The translations under genes were made by a program, and so were the position numbers. From CAYUZU01 sp964448675 (GTDB lineage: Bacteria > Planctomycetota > Phycisphaerae > UBA1845 > Fen-1342), in NCBI GenBank assembly GCA_964448675.1, contig CAYUZU010000001.1:310001-374000 (forward strand): a stretch of DNA of 64,000 nucleotides. Reading direction: 5' to 3'. Positions 25,274-34,258 of this stretch are shown piece after piece. The notes under the pieces are model-generated. The model saw nothing but the letters and a program-made list of their open reading frames with translations, had not been told where the DNA came from and did no database searches. Every line of letters starts with the position of its first letter. The first letter of the stretch is position 1.

Positions 25274-26170
25274 GTGTCTGACGAGTCCCGCCAACCCGAT
25301 CTGTCCGCCGGCAGTGACGACCTCGGTGACGTGCTGCGCGAGTGCATGGAGGTGACCGGGCGCCTGCAGCGGACGCACGAGGCCCTCCAGGGCGAGGTCG
25401 TGCGACTGCGGCGCGAGCTGGCCAGCAAGGACCGCGAGCTGGAGCTGCGGCGCCGGCTGGCGGCCCTGGGTGAGCTTGCCGCCGGCGTGGCGCACGAAGT
25501 GCGCAACCCGCTGGGGGCGATTCGGCTCTACAGCGGCCTGCTGCGCGACCAATGTCACAGCCACCACCTCGATCCGGCGCTGCGGCTGATCGAGAAGATC
25601 GAAGCCGGCATTCAGGCGATCGACACGGTCGTCGAAGATGCGCTGGCACTGGCGCCGCGCGATCGGCGGTTGGGGACCTGTGACCTTTGCGAGATCCTGC
25701 GGCGGGCGGTCGATGCGACCCGCGAGAAGCTCGAGGCGCGCCAGGTGCAATTGACCGTCGAGGGCGAGACGTCGGCTCTGCACGTGCGGGCGGATGAAGC
25801 GGGCCTGCAGCGGGTGCTGGTCAACCTGATCGCCAACGCTGCAGACGCGTCCGAGCCGGGCCAGCGGGTCTGGGTGCGGATTGCGGCGGCGGGGGATGAG
25901 GCCTGTGCACTGCACGTGATCGACGAGGGGACGGGCATTGCAGACGACGTCCGCGATCGGATTTTCGATCCGTTCTTCACGACCAAGGCCCACGGAACGG
26001 GTCTGGGTCTCACCATAGCGCATCGCCTGATCCAGTCCTACGGCGGCCAGTTGACGGTTGCGGATGGGCGGACCGGTGGTGCGGAGTTCCAGATTTCGCT
26101 GCCGCGCGCCGACGCGCTGGATGCCGACAACGGGCCGGACAGCGACGCAAGGCAATTCAGCGCCGCGTAG
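25274..26170 (+). CDS. cytoplasmic sensor histidine kinase (flagellar, FlrB/FlgS-like)
   Basis: The 298-residue protein has no transmembrane segment. An N-terminal coiled coil (about 20-60) precedes the dimerisation/phosphoacceptor helix with AAGVAHEVRNPLGAIRL, where H74 is the phosphorylated residue. The ATPase domain has NLIANAADAS (N box), DEGTGIAD (G1), FDPFFTTKAHGTGLGL (F and G2 boxes). This is the architecture of soluble kinases that pair with sigma54 activators in flagellar hierarchies. The cognate regulator gene starts 15 bases downstream. The start is GTG 25274, with GGAG upstream. Confidence 0.9.
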   Translation: MSDESRQPDLSAGSDDLGDVLRECMEVTGRLQRTHEALQGEVVRLRRELASKDRELELRRRLAALGELAAGVAHEVRNPLGAIRLYSGLLRDQCHSHHLDPALRLIEKIEAGIQAIDTVVEDALALAPRDRRLGTCDLCEILRRAVDATREKLEARQVQLTVEGETSALHVRADEAGLQRVLVNLIANAADASEPGQRVWVRIAAAGDEACALHVIDEGTGIADDVRDRIFDPFFTTKAHGTGLGLTIAHRLIQSYGGQLTVADGRTGGAEFQISLPRADALDADNGPDSDARQFSAA

Positions 26171-26185
26171 ACTCAAGGAGGAGCC

Positions 26186-27586
26186 ATGGCCTGTATCTGC
26201 GTGATTGACGACCAGGCAATGATGCGAGATTCGCTGGAAGCGACGCTCGCGACGCATGATCACAAGGTGTGCGTGTACGAAAACGCGCAGGAAGCCTTGA
26301 CCATGATCAAGCAGCAGCCGTTCGACGTCATCCTCACGGACCTGCGGATGCCGGGTCTGGATGGGGTCGGCCTGCTGCGCGAGTTGCGTCGCCTCGGCAT
26401 CGACGTGCCGGTGATCCTCATGACGGCCCACGCTTCGGTTGCGACGGCGGTCGAGGCGATGAAGCTCGGTGCGTTCGACTACATCCAGAAGCCGTTCAAC
26501 GCCGAGGAAATCGAGATCGTCATCGAGCGTGCCCTGCGGGATCGGGCGCTGGTGCGCGACAACGAGATCATGCGGCGCGAGATCGAGGACCTGCACCGCA
26601 ACCGCGAGCTGATCGGGCAATCGGGCGCGATGCAGCCGGTGCTCGAGAAGGTGCAGCGCGTGGCGCAGAGCTCGGCGACGGTGCTGATCACCGGCGAAAG
26701 CGGCACGGGCAAGGAACTGATCGCCCGGGCGATTCACGCCGCGTCGCCGCGCGCCGACCAGCCGCTGCTGTGCGTGAACTGTGCGGCGCTGTCGTCGACG
26801 CTGCTGGAGAGCGAGCTGTTCGGCCACGAGAAGGGAGCCTTCACGGGCGCCGACCGGATGCGCAAGGGACGGTTCGAGCTGGCCGACGGCGGGACGCTGC
26901 TGCTGGACGAGGTGTCGGAGATCGCACCGGCGCTCCAGGCCAAGCTGCTGCGTGTGCTGCAGGAACGCGAGTTCGAGCGCGTGGGCAGCTCGGTAACGCG
27001 GCGCGTGGACGTGCGCGTGATTGCGACGACCAACCGCGACCTGCGCGACTGGGCGGCCAAGGCGCGCTTCCGCGAGGACCTGTACTATCGGCTGAGCGTG
27101 CTGCCGATCGAGGTGCCGCCGCTGCGGCAGCGCCGCGAGGACGTTGCGCTGCTGATGGACTACTTCGTGGGCAAGATCGCGGTGCGCGAAGGGCGTGAGC
27201 GGCCGAAGTTCAGCGACGAGGCGCTGCGGATGCTGCAGGATTACAACTGGCCCGGCAACGTGCGCGAGCTGGAGAACCTGTGCGAGCGCGTCAGCGTGCT
27301 CGAGCCGGGACGCATCGTGACGCCGCCGACGCTGACGCCACTGCTGGCCGGCCCGATCAAGCAGGCCAGCGCGAACGCCGAGGGGCTGCAGTACCGCGAC
27401 GGGCACATCCTCCAGGACGCCGAGCGTACGCTCATTCTCCGGACGCTGGAGCGTTTCGGCGGCCACCGCGAGAAGACGGCCAAGGCGCTCGGCATCGGTC
27501 TGCGCACACTGGGGCTCAAGCTCAAGAAATGGCGCGAGGAAGGCACCTTCCAGGAGGAACGCCGGCGTCGGGCGCTGGCGGTGTAG
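26186..27586 (+). CDS. sigma54-dependent response regulator (NtrC family, FlrC/FlgR-like)
   Basis: The 466-residue protein has a receiver domain with phosphoacceptor D52 (VILTDLRMPG), LMTAH and YIQKPF. An AAA+ domain follows with Walker A GESGTGKE (about 170) and the sigma54-contacting GAFTGA loop (about 217). A C-terminal Fis-type helix-turn-helix (AERTLILRTLERFGG then KTAKALGIGLRTLGLKLKKW) completes it. All motifs for sigma54 activation are intact. AAGGAGGAG precedes the ATG. It follows its kinase and precedes flgB, whose upstream region has a sigma54 promoter. Confidence 0.93.
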   Translation: MACICVIDDQAMMRDSLEATLATHDHKVCVYENAQEALTMIKQQPFDVILTDLRMPGLDGVGLLRELRRLGIDVPVILMTAHASVATAVEAMKLGAFDYIQKPFNAEEIEIVIERALRDRALVRDNEIMRREIEDLHRNRELIGQSGAMQPVLEKVQRVAQSSATVLITGESGTGKELIARAIHAASPRADQPLLCVNCAALSSTLLESELFGHEKGAFTGADRMRKGRFELADGGTLLLDEVSEIAPALQAKLLRVLQEREFERVGSSVTRRVDVRVIATTNRDLRDWAAKARFREDLYYRLSVLPIEVPPLRQRREDVALLMDYFVGKIAVREGRERPKFSDEALRMLQDYNWPGNVRELENLCERVSVLEPGRIVTPPTLTPLLAGPIKQASANAEGLQYRDGHILQDAERTLILRTLERFGGHREKTAKALGIGLRTLGLKLKKWREEGTFQEERRRRALAV

Positions 27587-27749
27587 CGGCCGGACGCCCG
27601 GGTGGCCCGGTCGCACAGTCGGAAGAATCGGAGCCGCGGGCGGCAGCGGGCGCAGGTGGCGCGGTGACGCGCCAGGCGCTTCCTGCCGGCCGCGGCTGCA
27701 TTTACAGCGGGCGGTGCGGCGGTCCGCCACGGACTGGCTGGGGTGGTAG

Positions 27750-27765
27750 TGGCACGGCGCTTGCT
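27750..27765 (+). promoter_or_regulatory. sigma54 (-24/-12) promoter of the flgB operon
   Basis: TGGCACGGCGCTTGCT matches the sigma54 consensus TGGCAC-N5-TTGCW at every conserved position, with the correct GG-N10-GC spacing. It sits in the 328-base gap between the sigma54 activator gene and flgB. Initiation near 27776 would give a leader of about 140 bases. The rest of the gap (27587-27749) is GC-rich and probably contains the activator sites; I could not define a repeat motif for them. Confidence 0.85.
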
Positions 27766-27914
27766 GGCAGCCCATTGCCAGCGCTGAATGTGGCCGTGTC
27801 AGCGTTGCGCGGATCGCGCCTGTGGTTGCGCCGCGGGGCCGTGGCCGCACGATAGAAGAACAGGTGTGCAGGCGGATGGAGCCGCCTGTGGTGGATCGTG
27901 ATGGACGCAGCGTG

Positions 27915-28352
27915 ATGTGGATCGAGAAGCTCACTTCGTCGCGTACGACGCAGGCTTTGCAGCTCGCGGCCCGGTTCGCCGAGCAGCGGCACCACGTACT
28001 GGCCGAGAACATCGCGAACATCGACACGCCGGACTATCACCGCAAGCAGCTCGATCCGGGGCGTTTCAAGGCGTCGCTGGCCGAGGCGCTGGACCGCTCC
28101 CGGGAGGCCGGTGCGGATCGGCTGGAATTGCGCGGCAACGCGCAATTCTCGACTGGTCCCGGCGGGCAGGTCGAGGTTCGCCCCGACGTGGTGCCGCCGG
28201 AGAACGTGCTTTTTCACGACGGGACGAATGCGCGGCTGGAGCAGTTGGTGGCGGACACGAACGCCAACGCGTTGTCTTACGAGCTGGCGATGAACCTGCT
28301 CCGCAAGCGGCTGGACGGGTTGTTACGCGCCATCCGAGGTAGGGTCGCATGA
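27915..28352 (+). CDS. flgB: flagellar basal-body rod protein FlgB
   Basis: The 145-residue proximal rod protein begins MWIEKLTSSRTTQALQLAAR and has the rod-family motif AENIANIDTPDYHRKQ. Its C-terminal heptad region ends LSYELAMNLLRKRLDGLL. ATG 27915 is chosen from the family N-terminus; the frame is open further 5' and the ribosome binding site is weak. The stop overlaps the flgC start (ATGA). It is the first gene after the sigma54 promoter. Confidence 0.92.
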   Translation: MWIEKLTSSRTTQALQLAARFAEQRHHVLAENIANIDTPDYHRKQLDPGRFKASLAEALDRSREAGADRLELRGNAQFSTGPGGQVEVRPDVVPPENVLFHDGTNARLEQLVADTNANALSYELAMNLLRKRLDGLLRAIRGRVA

Positions 28353-28747
28353 TTCAGGCACTTGATATCAGCTCATCGGCGCTGGTCGCCCAGCGGACCC
28401 GGCTGGACGTGATCGCGGCGAATATCGCGAACGCGGACGCCACACGCCAGGAGGACGGCACCCGCGTGCCGTACCGCCGGCGTTTCGTCACGTTCATGAC
28501 CGGAGACGGGCAGGGCGGTCCCGGGGTGCACGTGGACGAGGTGCGCGAGGATCCGGCGCCGTTCAAGAGTCGCTACGACCCCGGCCACGCCGACGCGGGG
28601 CCGGACGGCTACGTTCAACTGCCGAACGTCAGCATCACGATGGAATACGTGGATGCGATGACGGCGAGCCGTGCCTACGAGGCGAACGTCGCCATGATGA
28701 ACCTGTCGCGCGGCATGATCGAACAGGCCGTGCAGCTCTTTGCCTGA
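28349..28747 (+). CDS. flgC: flagellar basal-body rod protein FlgC
   Basis: The 132-residue proximal rod protein has the rod N-terminus (DISSSALVAQRTRLDVIAAN followed by IANADATR) and the typical C-terminus YVDAMTASRAYEANVAMMNL. Its ATG overlaps the flgB stop by four bases, which indicates translational coupling. Length is normal. Confidence 0.94.
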   Translation: MIQALDISSSALVAQRTRLDVIAANIANADATRQEDGTRVPYRRRFVTFMTGDGQGGPGVHVDEVREDPAPFKSRYDPGHADAGPDGYVQLPNVSITMEYVDAMTASRAYEANVAMMNLSRGMIEQAVQLFA

Positions 28748-28787
28748 GCGGGGGCGTATCGGTTTGCGCCCGACGTGGAGATGATCC

Positions 28788-29099
28788 GTGGTTGATCCGA
28801 TTTCATCGAACCCGCTGCGGCCGATCGGCGTGCCGCCCACGCCGGACGCGAAGCGCACCGCCGGTGTCGGGGGCGACCAGCCGGACTTCGCGGCGCGGCT
28901 GCGGGAACAGCTCGAGAAAGTCAACCAGATGCAGGCCGAGGCGGAGCAGGGCATTCAGGACCTGGTCACCGGGCGCACCGACAACGTGACCGAGGTGTTC
29001 ACGACCGCGCGCAAGGCCGAGGTGGCCTTCAGCCTGCTGATGGAGATTCGCAACAAGCTGGTCGACGCCTACGGCGAGCTGCGCCAGCTGCGCGTCTGA
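28788..29099 (+). CDS. fliE: flagellar MS-ring/rod adaptor FliE
   Basis: The 103-residue protein starts at GTG 28788 and matches FliE, which joins the MS ring to the rod. DFAARLREQLEKVNQMQAEA and the C-terminal block VFTTARKAEVAFSLLMEIRN are the family features. It lies between flgC and fliF, the usual order. Confidence 0.92.
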   Translation: MVDPISSNPLRPIGVPPTPDAKRTAGVGGDQPDFAARLREQLEKVNQMQAEAEQGIQDLVTGRTDNVTEVFTTARKAEVAFSLLMEIRNKLVDAYGELRQLRV

Positions 29100-29246
29100 C
29101 ACGTGCCGGCGTCGGTGCTGGTCGGCGGTGGCACGCGCCGCGACCAGGGCCTGCGCGTGCGGGCACACGACAGCGATGTGCGACGGTGGCTCCGGCCGCT
29201 GCGTAGTACGGCCTAGTGGCGGCGGAGTCCGCCGGGAGTTCCCAGG

Positions 29247-30992
29247 ATGGGAGCGCTACAGAAGGTCATCAGTCAGATCCTCACGCGGCTGCAGGACATC
29301 AACATGTCGCAGCGCGTGGCGTTGCTCCTGGGTGGCGCCCTGGTGGCCGTCTCGATGATCTGGCTGGTGCAGTGGGCGTCGAGCCCGGAGCTCGTTCCGC
29401 TGCTGGACCAGGATCTCAGCGCGCCGGAGCTCGAGGCGATCCGCGGCGAGCTCAGCAGCCTGGGCGAACAGTATGAAGTGCGCGGCGGACGGATCTACGT
29501 GGCGCCCTCGGTGGACCGCACCGGGCTGCTGGCCAGTCTGCAACAGCGCAACGCCCTGCCGGCGAACACGAGCATCGGCTTCGCCAATCTCATCAAGGAA
29601 TCCGATCCCTGGGTCTCGCAGACCGAAAACAACCGGCGCTGGACGTACGCCCTGGCCGAGGAGCTGGCGGGGATTCTGCGGCGGTTCGACGGTGTGCAGG
29701 ACGCGAAGGTCTTCCTGAACCTCAACACGCGGGCGCCCAGCTTCACCAAGCTGCCGCCGCCGAGTTCGGCCAGCGTGACGCTTATCACGCAGGGGGATGG
29801 CGTGCCGCGGGCGCTGGCGCTGGCCGCGGCGCGGCTGGTGGCCGGGGCGTGTGCCGGGCTGAAGGTGCGGGACGTGGCCGTGGTGGACGCGGCGGGGCGC
29901 AGCGCGCTGGACTGGGAGAGCGAGGAGGATCCGACGAATACGCTCGACCGGCTGCGTCGCCGGCATGAGCAGCACTTCACCGAGAAGATCGCGCGGCAGA
30001 TTCCCGACAGCAAGGCGCTGGTGAGCGTTTCGGTCGAGCTCGACAGCACGCGGCGGCATACCGAGTCGCAGACGCCGATTCAGGGCACGCCCGTCAAGGA
30101 AGACACGACCAGCGAGGTGACCGAACGGCAGCTGCGCAGCAACCAGCCGGGGGTGCAGCCGAACGTCGGTGTGGCGGCGGGGGCCGGCGGGGCGGGGGAG
30201 AGTCACACCAAGGACACCTCGACCATCGAGTACCAGGTCGGCACCGAACTCAAGAGCGAGCAGAAGCCCCCGGGCGAGATCACGCTGGTGACGGCGGCGA
30301 TTCGCCTGTCGGCCAGCTACCTCGAGAACGTGTTCCAGCGCAAGAACCCGGACAAGACCGAACCGCCGACCGATGGTGACCTCGAAGAGGTCTTTCAGAT
30401 CGAGAAGAACCGTCTGCTGGGGCAGGTGGTGCAGCTTGTCAGGCCGCAGGACGAGGCCAACGTCGCGATCGAATGGTACTGGGACATGCCGGTGCAGACC
30501 GCGGGCGTCGGGCCGGTCGGGACGGTGGATCAGACGATCAGCCTGATGCGGGATTACGGCCCGCAGTCCGGGCTCGGCTTGCTGGCGCTGATCTCGCTGG
30601 GGCTCATGCTGCGGATGGCGAAGAAGAGCGACGTCGGCGAGGCCTTCGGCATGGAGCTCGGGCTGCCCAAGGATGCCATCGAGGCGGCGCGCATGGCCGC
30701 CGAGGATGTTGCGTCCGTGGCGGATCGCATCGGCAAGGGCGGTCGGCGCGGCGGCGGGCGCGGCGGCGGTGGCGCCGGGGGCGGCAGTGACGAGGAAATG
30801 GCCGAGATCCAGCAGGCGGCGGCGACCGAGGGTATGCTCGTCGCGCAGGAAGTCGACGCCGGCACGGTGCAGACGCGCAAGATGCTCGACCAGGTCGGCG
30901 AGATGGTGGAGGAGGACCCCGAGACGGTCGCGTCACTCATTGACCACTGGATCGACAAGAACGACCAGTATCATCCCACGAGCTCGGAGTAG
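29247..30992 (+). CDS. fliF: flagellar MS-ring protein FliF
   Basis: The 581-residue protein forms the inner-membrane ring of the basal body. It has an N-terminal membrane helix (VALLLGGALVAVSMIWLVQW), the ring-building motif with GLLASLQQRNALPANTSIGF, the EELAGILRRFDGVQDAKVFL ring domain, and a second membrane helix near residue 440 (SGLGLLALISLGLMLRMA). The cytoplasmic C-terminus binds FliG. A Gly-rich tract (about 492-514) interrupts the C-terminal tail. The fliG start lies 2 bases after the stop. Confidence 0.96.
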   Translation: MGALQKVISQILTRLQDINMSQRVALLLGGALVAVSMIWLVQWASSPELVPLLDQDLSAPELEAIRGELSSLGEQYEVRGGRIYVAPSVDRTGLLASLQQRNALPANTSIGFANLIKESDPWVSQTENNRRWTYALAEELAGILRRFDGVQDAKVFLNLNTRAPSFTKLPPPSSASVTLITQGDGVPRALALAAARLVAGACAGLKVRDVAVVDAAGRSALDWESEEDPTNTLDRLRRRHEQHFTEKIARQIPDSKALVSVSVELDSTRRHTESQTPIQGTPVKEDTTSEVTERQLRSNQPGVQPNVGVAAGAGGAGESHTKDTSTIEYQVGTELKSEQKPPGEITLVTAAIRLSASYLENVFQRKNPDKTEPPTDGDLEEVFQIEKNRLLGQVVQLVRPQDEANVAIEWYWDMPVQTAGVGPVGTVDQTISLMRDYGPQSGLGLLALISLGLMLRMAKKSDVGEAFGMELGLPKDAIEAARMAAEDVASVADRIGKGGRRGGGRGGGGAGGGSDEEMAEIQQAAATEGMLVAQEVDAGTVQTRKMLDQVGEMVEEDPETVASLIDHWIDKNDQYHPTSSE

Positions 30993-30994
30993 TC

Positions 30995-32035
30995 ATGGCG
31001 CGCGCAGCATATCGCGGCGAAATCCGCAATATCGACGACCTCAACGGGGCGCGCAAGGCCGCGGTCCTGATGGTGGCCCTCAAGCAGGACACTGCCGCCC
31101 ACATCATGAAACACCTCGATCGCGATCGGATCGAAGACATCTCGCGCGAGATCGCGGCCATCGAGGGGGTCTCGCCGGAGGTGCGCGAGGCCGTCATCCG
31201 CGAGTTCTACCACATGGTCATGGCGCGGCAGTACATGGACGCGGGCGGCGTGCCCTGGGCCCGGGCGCTGCTGATGAAGACCATGTCGCCGGAGGACGCG
31301 CGGCGCGTCATCGCCATCATCGAGCACCAGGTACACGAGCAGCCGTTCAGCTTCCTGCAGAAGACCGAGAAGGAGAACCTCGTCACGTTCCTGCAGGAGG
31401 AGCACCCGCAGACGATCGCACTGGTGCTCTCCCACCTGCCGCCGGGGATGGCGACCGAGATTCTCCAGGCGCTGTCGACCGAGCGGCAGGTCGAGGTCGT
31501 GTCGCGCGTGGCCAACATGGACCAGACCAGCCCCGACGTCATCAAGGAGGTCGAGCGCGGCCTGGAGAAGCGACTGGCCGGTTTGGTGTCCGAGCGCTTC
31601 GAGCGTGTCGGCGGCGTGTCGGCGGTGGCCGAGATCCTGAACATGGCCGGCCGCGCGACCGAGAAGGCCATCCTGGAGGGGCTCGAAGAGGACGACCCGC
31701 AATTGGTCGAGGAAATCCGCCGCCTGATGTTCGTCTTCGAGGACATCATCCGGGTCAACGACAAGGGCATTCAGGCCACGCTCAAGGAGATCGAGAACGA
31801 GGAGCTGGCCCTGGCGCTCAAGACGGCCAGCGACGAGCTCAAGGAGAAGGTCTTCACCAACATGTCCGAGCGCGCCGCGCAGCTCATCAAGGAAGAGATG
31901 GAGTTCATGGGACCCGTGCGCGTCAGCGACGTCGAAATGGCCCAGCAGAAGATCGTCGACATCGTCCGCCGCCTCGAGGATGCCGGCGAGGTGATCATTG
32001 CCGGTCGCGGCGGCGAGAAGGAACTGATTGTCTAG
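30995..32035 (+). CDS. fliG: flagellar motor switch protein FliG
   Basis: The 346-residue rotor protein has the N-terminal FliF-binding region (LNGARKAAVLMVALKQD), the conserved middle motif EEHPQTIALVLSHLPPG, and the C-terminal torque helix region with acidic and basic residues (RLMFVFEDIIRVNDKGIQ to LKTASDELKEKVFTNMSERA). It should couple stator force to rotor turning and contact the FliN/FliM C ring. Stator and fliM genes are absent from the cluster. Confidence 0.97.
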   Translation: MARAAYRGEIRNIDDLNGARKAAVLMVALKQDTAAHIMKHLDRDRIEDISREIAAIEGVSPEVREAVIREFYHMVMARQYMDAGGVPWARALLMKTMSPEDARRVIAIIEHQVHEQPFSFLQKTEKENLVTFLQEEHPQTIALVLSHLPPGMATEILQALSTERQVEVVSRVANMDQTSPDVIKEVERGLEKRLAGLVSERFERVGGVSAVAEILNMAGRATEKAILEGLEEDDPQLVEEIRRLMFVFEDIIRVNDKGIQATLKEIENEELALALKTASDELKEKVFTNMSERAAQLIKEEMEFMGPVRVSDVEMAQQKIVDIVRRLEDAGEVIIAGRGGEKELIV

Positions 32036-32114
32036 CGGACGGCGGGCGGGCGCCGGTGGCCGCGACGACGGCGTGACCGGCCGATACGCATGACGTGACG
32101 AGACCGAGGAGCTG

Positions 32115-32828
32115 ATGGGCGTTCTGCGACGCGAAAACACGGCCGGCGGCGCGCTCTATTCGTTCGCCGATATCGAGCACCAGGCGAACGAACTGATGAG
32201 CCGGGCCCGCGAGAAGGCCAAGAGCATCATCGCCGAGTCCGAGGGCCATATTCGCGCCGTGACCGAGGCGCAGAAGCGCGAGGGCTACCAGGCGGGTTAC
32301 ACCGAGGGCACCCAGGCCGGCTTCGAGCAGGCGCGCCACGACGCGCGTGAAGAATGCCGGGCCGCGGCGCGGGCTGAGCTGGACCAGCTCATGGCCGCGA
32401 TGAAGCAGGGGCTGGGGGAGTTCGAAAGCAACAAGCGCCGCCTGATCGCGGTGGCCGAGGCCGGCCTGGTCGAGTTGGCCGTGGCGATTGCCCGGCGCGT
32501 CTGCAAGGTGCACATCGACGCCTCGCACGAATCGGTCGTGGCCAATGCGCGGGCCGTGCTCGACATGGTGCGCCACGAGAACGACCTCGAGCTGCGGGTC
32601 AATCCCACCGAGCACGAGCTTCTCCAGGAACACACCGCCGAACTGATGCGCAACATGGAGCAGTGGGACCACGTCAGCATCGTGGCGGACCCGGCGGTCG
32701 CGCGCGGCGGCTGTCTGCTGCGGACGCGGCACGGCACCATCGACGCCTCTATCGACGGCCAGCTCGACCGCATCGCGCGTGTCCTGTGCCGCCACGAAGA
32801 CCCGGCAGCGGACGGGGCCGCATCATGA
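32115..32828 (+). CDS. fliH: flagellar export ATPase regulator FliH
   Basis: The 237-residue protein matches FliH. An N-terminal helical region is followed by GxxxG-type repeats (REGYQAGYTEGTQAGFEQAR, about 55-75) and a C-terminal FliI-binding domain with VAIARRVCKVHIDASHESVV and DPAVARGGCLLRTRHGTIDA. It regulates FliI and links it to the export gate and C ring. Its stop overlaps the fliI start. Confidence 0.9.
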   Translation: MGVLRRENTAGGALYSFADIEHQANELMSRAREKAKSIIAESEGHIRAVTEAQKREGYQAGYTEGTQAGFEQARHDAREECRAAARAELDQLMAAMKQGLGEFESNKRRLIAVAEAGLVELAVAIARRVCKVHIDASHESVVANARAVLDMVRHENDLELRVNPTEHELLQEHTAELMRNMEQWDHVSIVADPAVARGGCLLRTRHGTIDASIDGQLDRIARVLCRHEDPAADGAAS

Positions 32829-34246
32829 GGTCGCTGCCGGCACTGCCGTCGGGCCCGACGCGCCGGCGCAGCCTCTTCGGCGATGTGGCCGAAGAGGTCG
32901 GCGAGATGATCACGGAGGGCCTTCGCGGCCGCGTGACGGGTGTGCGCGGGCTGATGGTCAGCGCGGGGGGGCTGCCGGTGCCGATCGGTGCCCGCTGCGC
33001 GATCCGGACCCGCCGTGGCGGCTCGATCGAGTCCGAGGTCGTTGCGCTGCGCGGCGACGAAACGCTCCTGTCCGTGTTCGGCGACGCCACGGGGATCGCG
33101 CCGGACGACGAGGTGATTTGTGTCTCCGGGCCGCCGCGTGTGCCGGTCGGGTACGAGCTGCTCGGGCGCGTGATCGATGCCCAGGGGCAGCCGCTGGACG
33201 GGCAGCCCGCGCCGCAGCTCAACGTGCGCTATCCGCTGCAGGCGTCCCCGCCGCCGGCCATGTCACGGCGCGTGATCGATGAAGCGCTCGGGCTGGGCAT
33301 TCGCGCGATCGACGGCCTGCTGACGGCGGGGCGCGGGCAGCGGCTCGGTATCTTCGCCGGCACGGGCGTGGGCAAGAGCGTGCTGATGGGCATGATCTGC
33401 CGGCAGACGCAGGCGGACGTGAACGTCGTGGTGCTGGTGGGCGAACGTGGCCGCGAGGTGACGGACTTCGTGAACGCCCAGCTCGGTCCGGAAGGCCTGG
33501 CGCGCAGCGTGGTGGTCGTGTGCACGTCGGACGAGGCGCCGGCGTTGCGGGTGCGGAGCTGTTTCCATGCCACCGCGATCGCCGAGTACTTCCGCGACCA
33601 GGGCCTCGACGTGCTGCTGATGATGGACTCGCTGACGCGCATGGCGATGGCGCAGCGGCAGATGGGGCTGGCGGCGGGCGAACCGCCCACGGGCAAGGGT
33701 TACCCGCCCAGCGTGTACTCGCTGCTGCCGCGCCTGCTCGAGCGCGCCGGCCGCACCCGCCAGGGCAGCATCACCGGCATCTACACCGTGCTCGTCGAGG
33801 GCGACGACATCGACGAGCCGCTGGCCGACGCGGTGCGCGGCATTCTCGACGGCCACGTGTGGCTGTCGCGCACGCTGGCCAACCGCGGCCATTATCCGGC
33901 GGTCGACGTGCTCAACAGCATCAGCCGTGTCGCGCCCGACGTCACGTCGCGCGATTGGCAGGCGGCGGCGAGCGAGGTGCGGCGCGTGCTGGCGACCTGG
34001 GGCGATATCGAGGACCTGGTCAGTATCGGGGCGTACGTGCCCGGGACCAATGTCGAGTACGACACGACGGTCCAGACGCGCGACGTGGTGAACGCCTTCC
34101 TGACACAGGACCGCGCGAGCGGGTTTACGATCGAGCAGACGCAACAGGGATTGGTCGAACTCGGCAACGCCATCCGGCGGACACGACAGGCGCTGGCGGC
34201 GCGGCAGAGTGCGTCGGCCGGCGGGGATGAGACGAAGCGCAGCTAG
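32825..34246 (+). CDS. fliI: flagellum-specific export ATPase FliI
   Basis: ATG 32825 overlaps the fliH stop (ATGA) and gives a 473-residue protein. It has the Walker A motif GTGVGKS (179-185), Walker B in DVLLMMDSLTRMAMAQR, and the type III ATPase signature in LPRLLERAGRTRQGSITGIY. It energises entry of export substrates into the flagellar secretion gate. The frame is open further upstream, but that part lies inside fliH and is not family-like. Confidence 0.96.
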   Translation: MRSLPALPSGPTRRRSLFGDVAEEVGEMITEGLRGRVTGVRGLMVSAGGLPVPIGARCAIRTRRGGSIESEVVALRGDETLLSVFGDATGIAPDDEVICVSGPPRVPVGYELLGRVIDAQGQPLDGQPAPQLNVRYPLQASPPPAMSRRVIDEALGLGIRAIDGLLTAGRGQRLGIFAGTGVGKSVLMGMICRQTQADVNVVVLVGERGREVTDFVNAQLGPEGLARSVVVVCTSDEAPALRVRSCFHATAIAEYFRDQGLDVLLMMDSLTRMAMAQRQMGLAAGEPPTGKGYPPSVYSLLPRLLERAGRTRQGSITGIYTVLVEGDDIDEPLADAVRGILDGHVWLSRTLANRGHYPAVDVLNSISRVAPDVTSRDWQAAASEVRRVLATWGDIEDLVSIGAYVPGTNVEYDTTVQTRDVVNAFLTQDRASGFTIEQTQQGLVELGNAIRRTRQALAARQSASAGGDETKRS

Positions 34247-34258
34247 CGGAGGACGCGC

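Noticed and set aside
25208..28027. Long minus-strand frame of about 939 codons
   Set aside because: It is antisense to the kinase, regulator and flgB genes, all of which have clear families on the plus strand.
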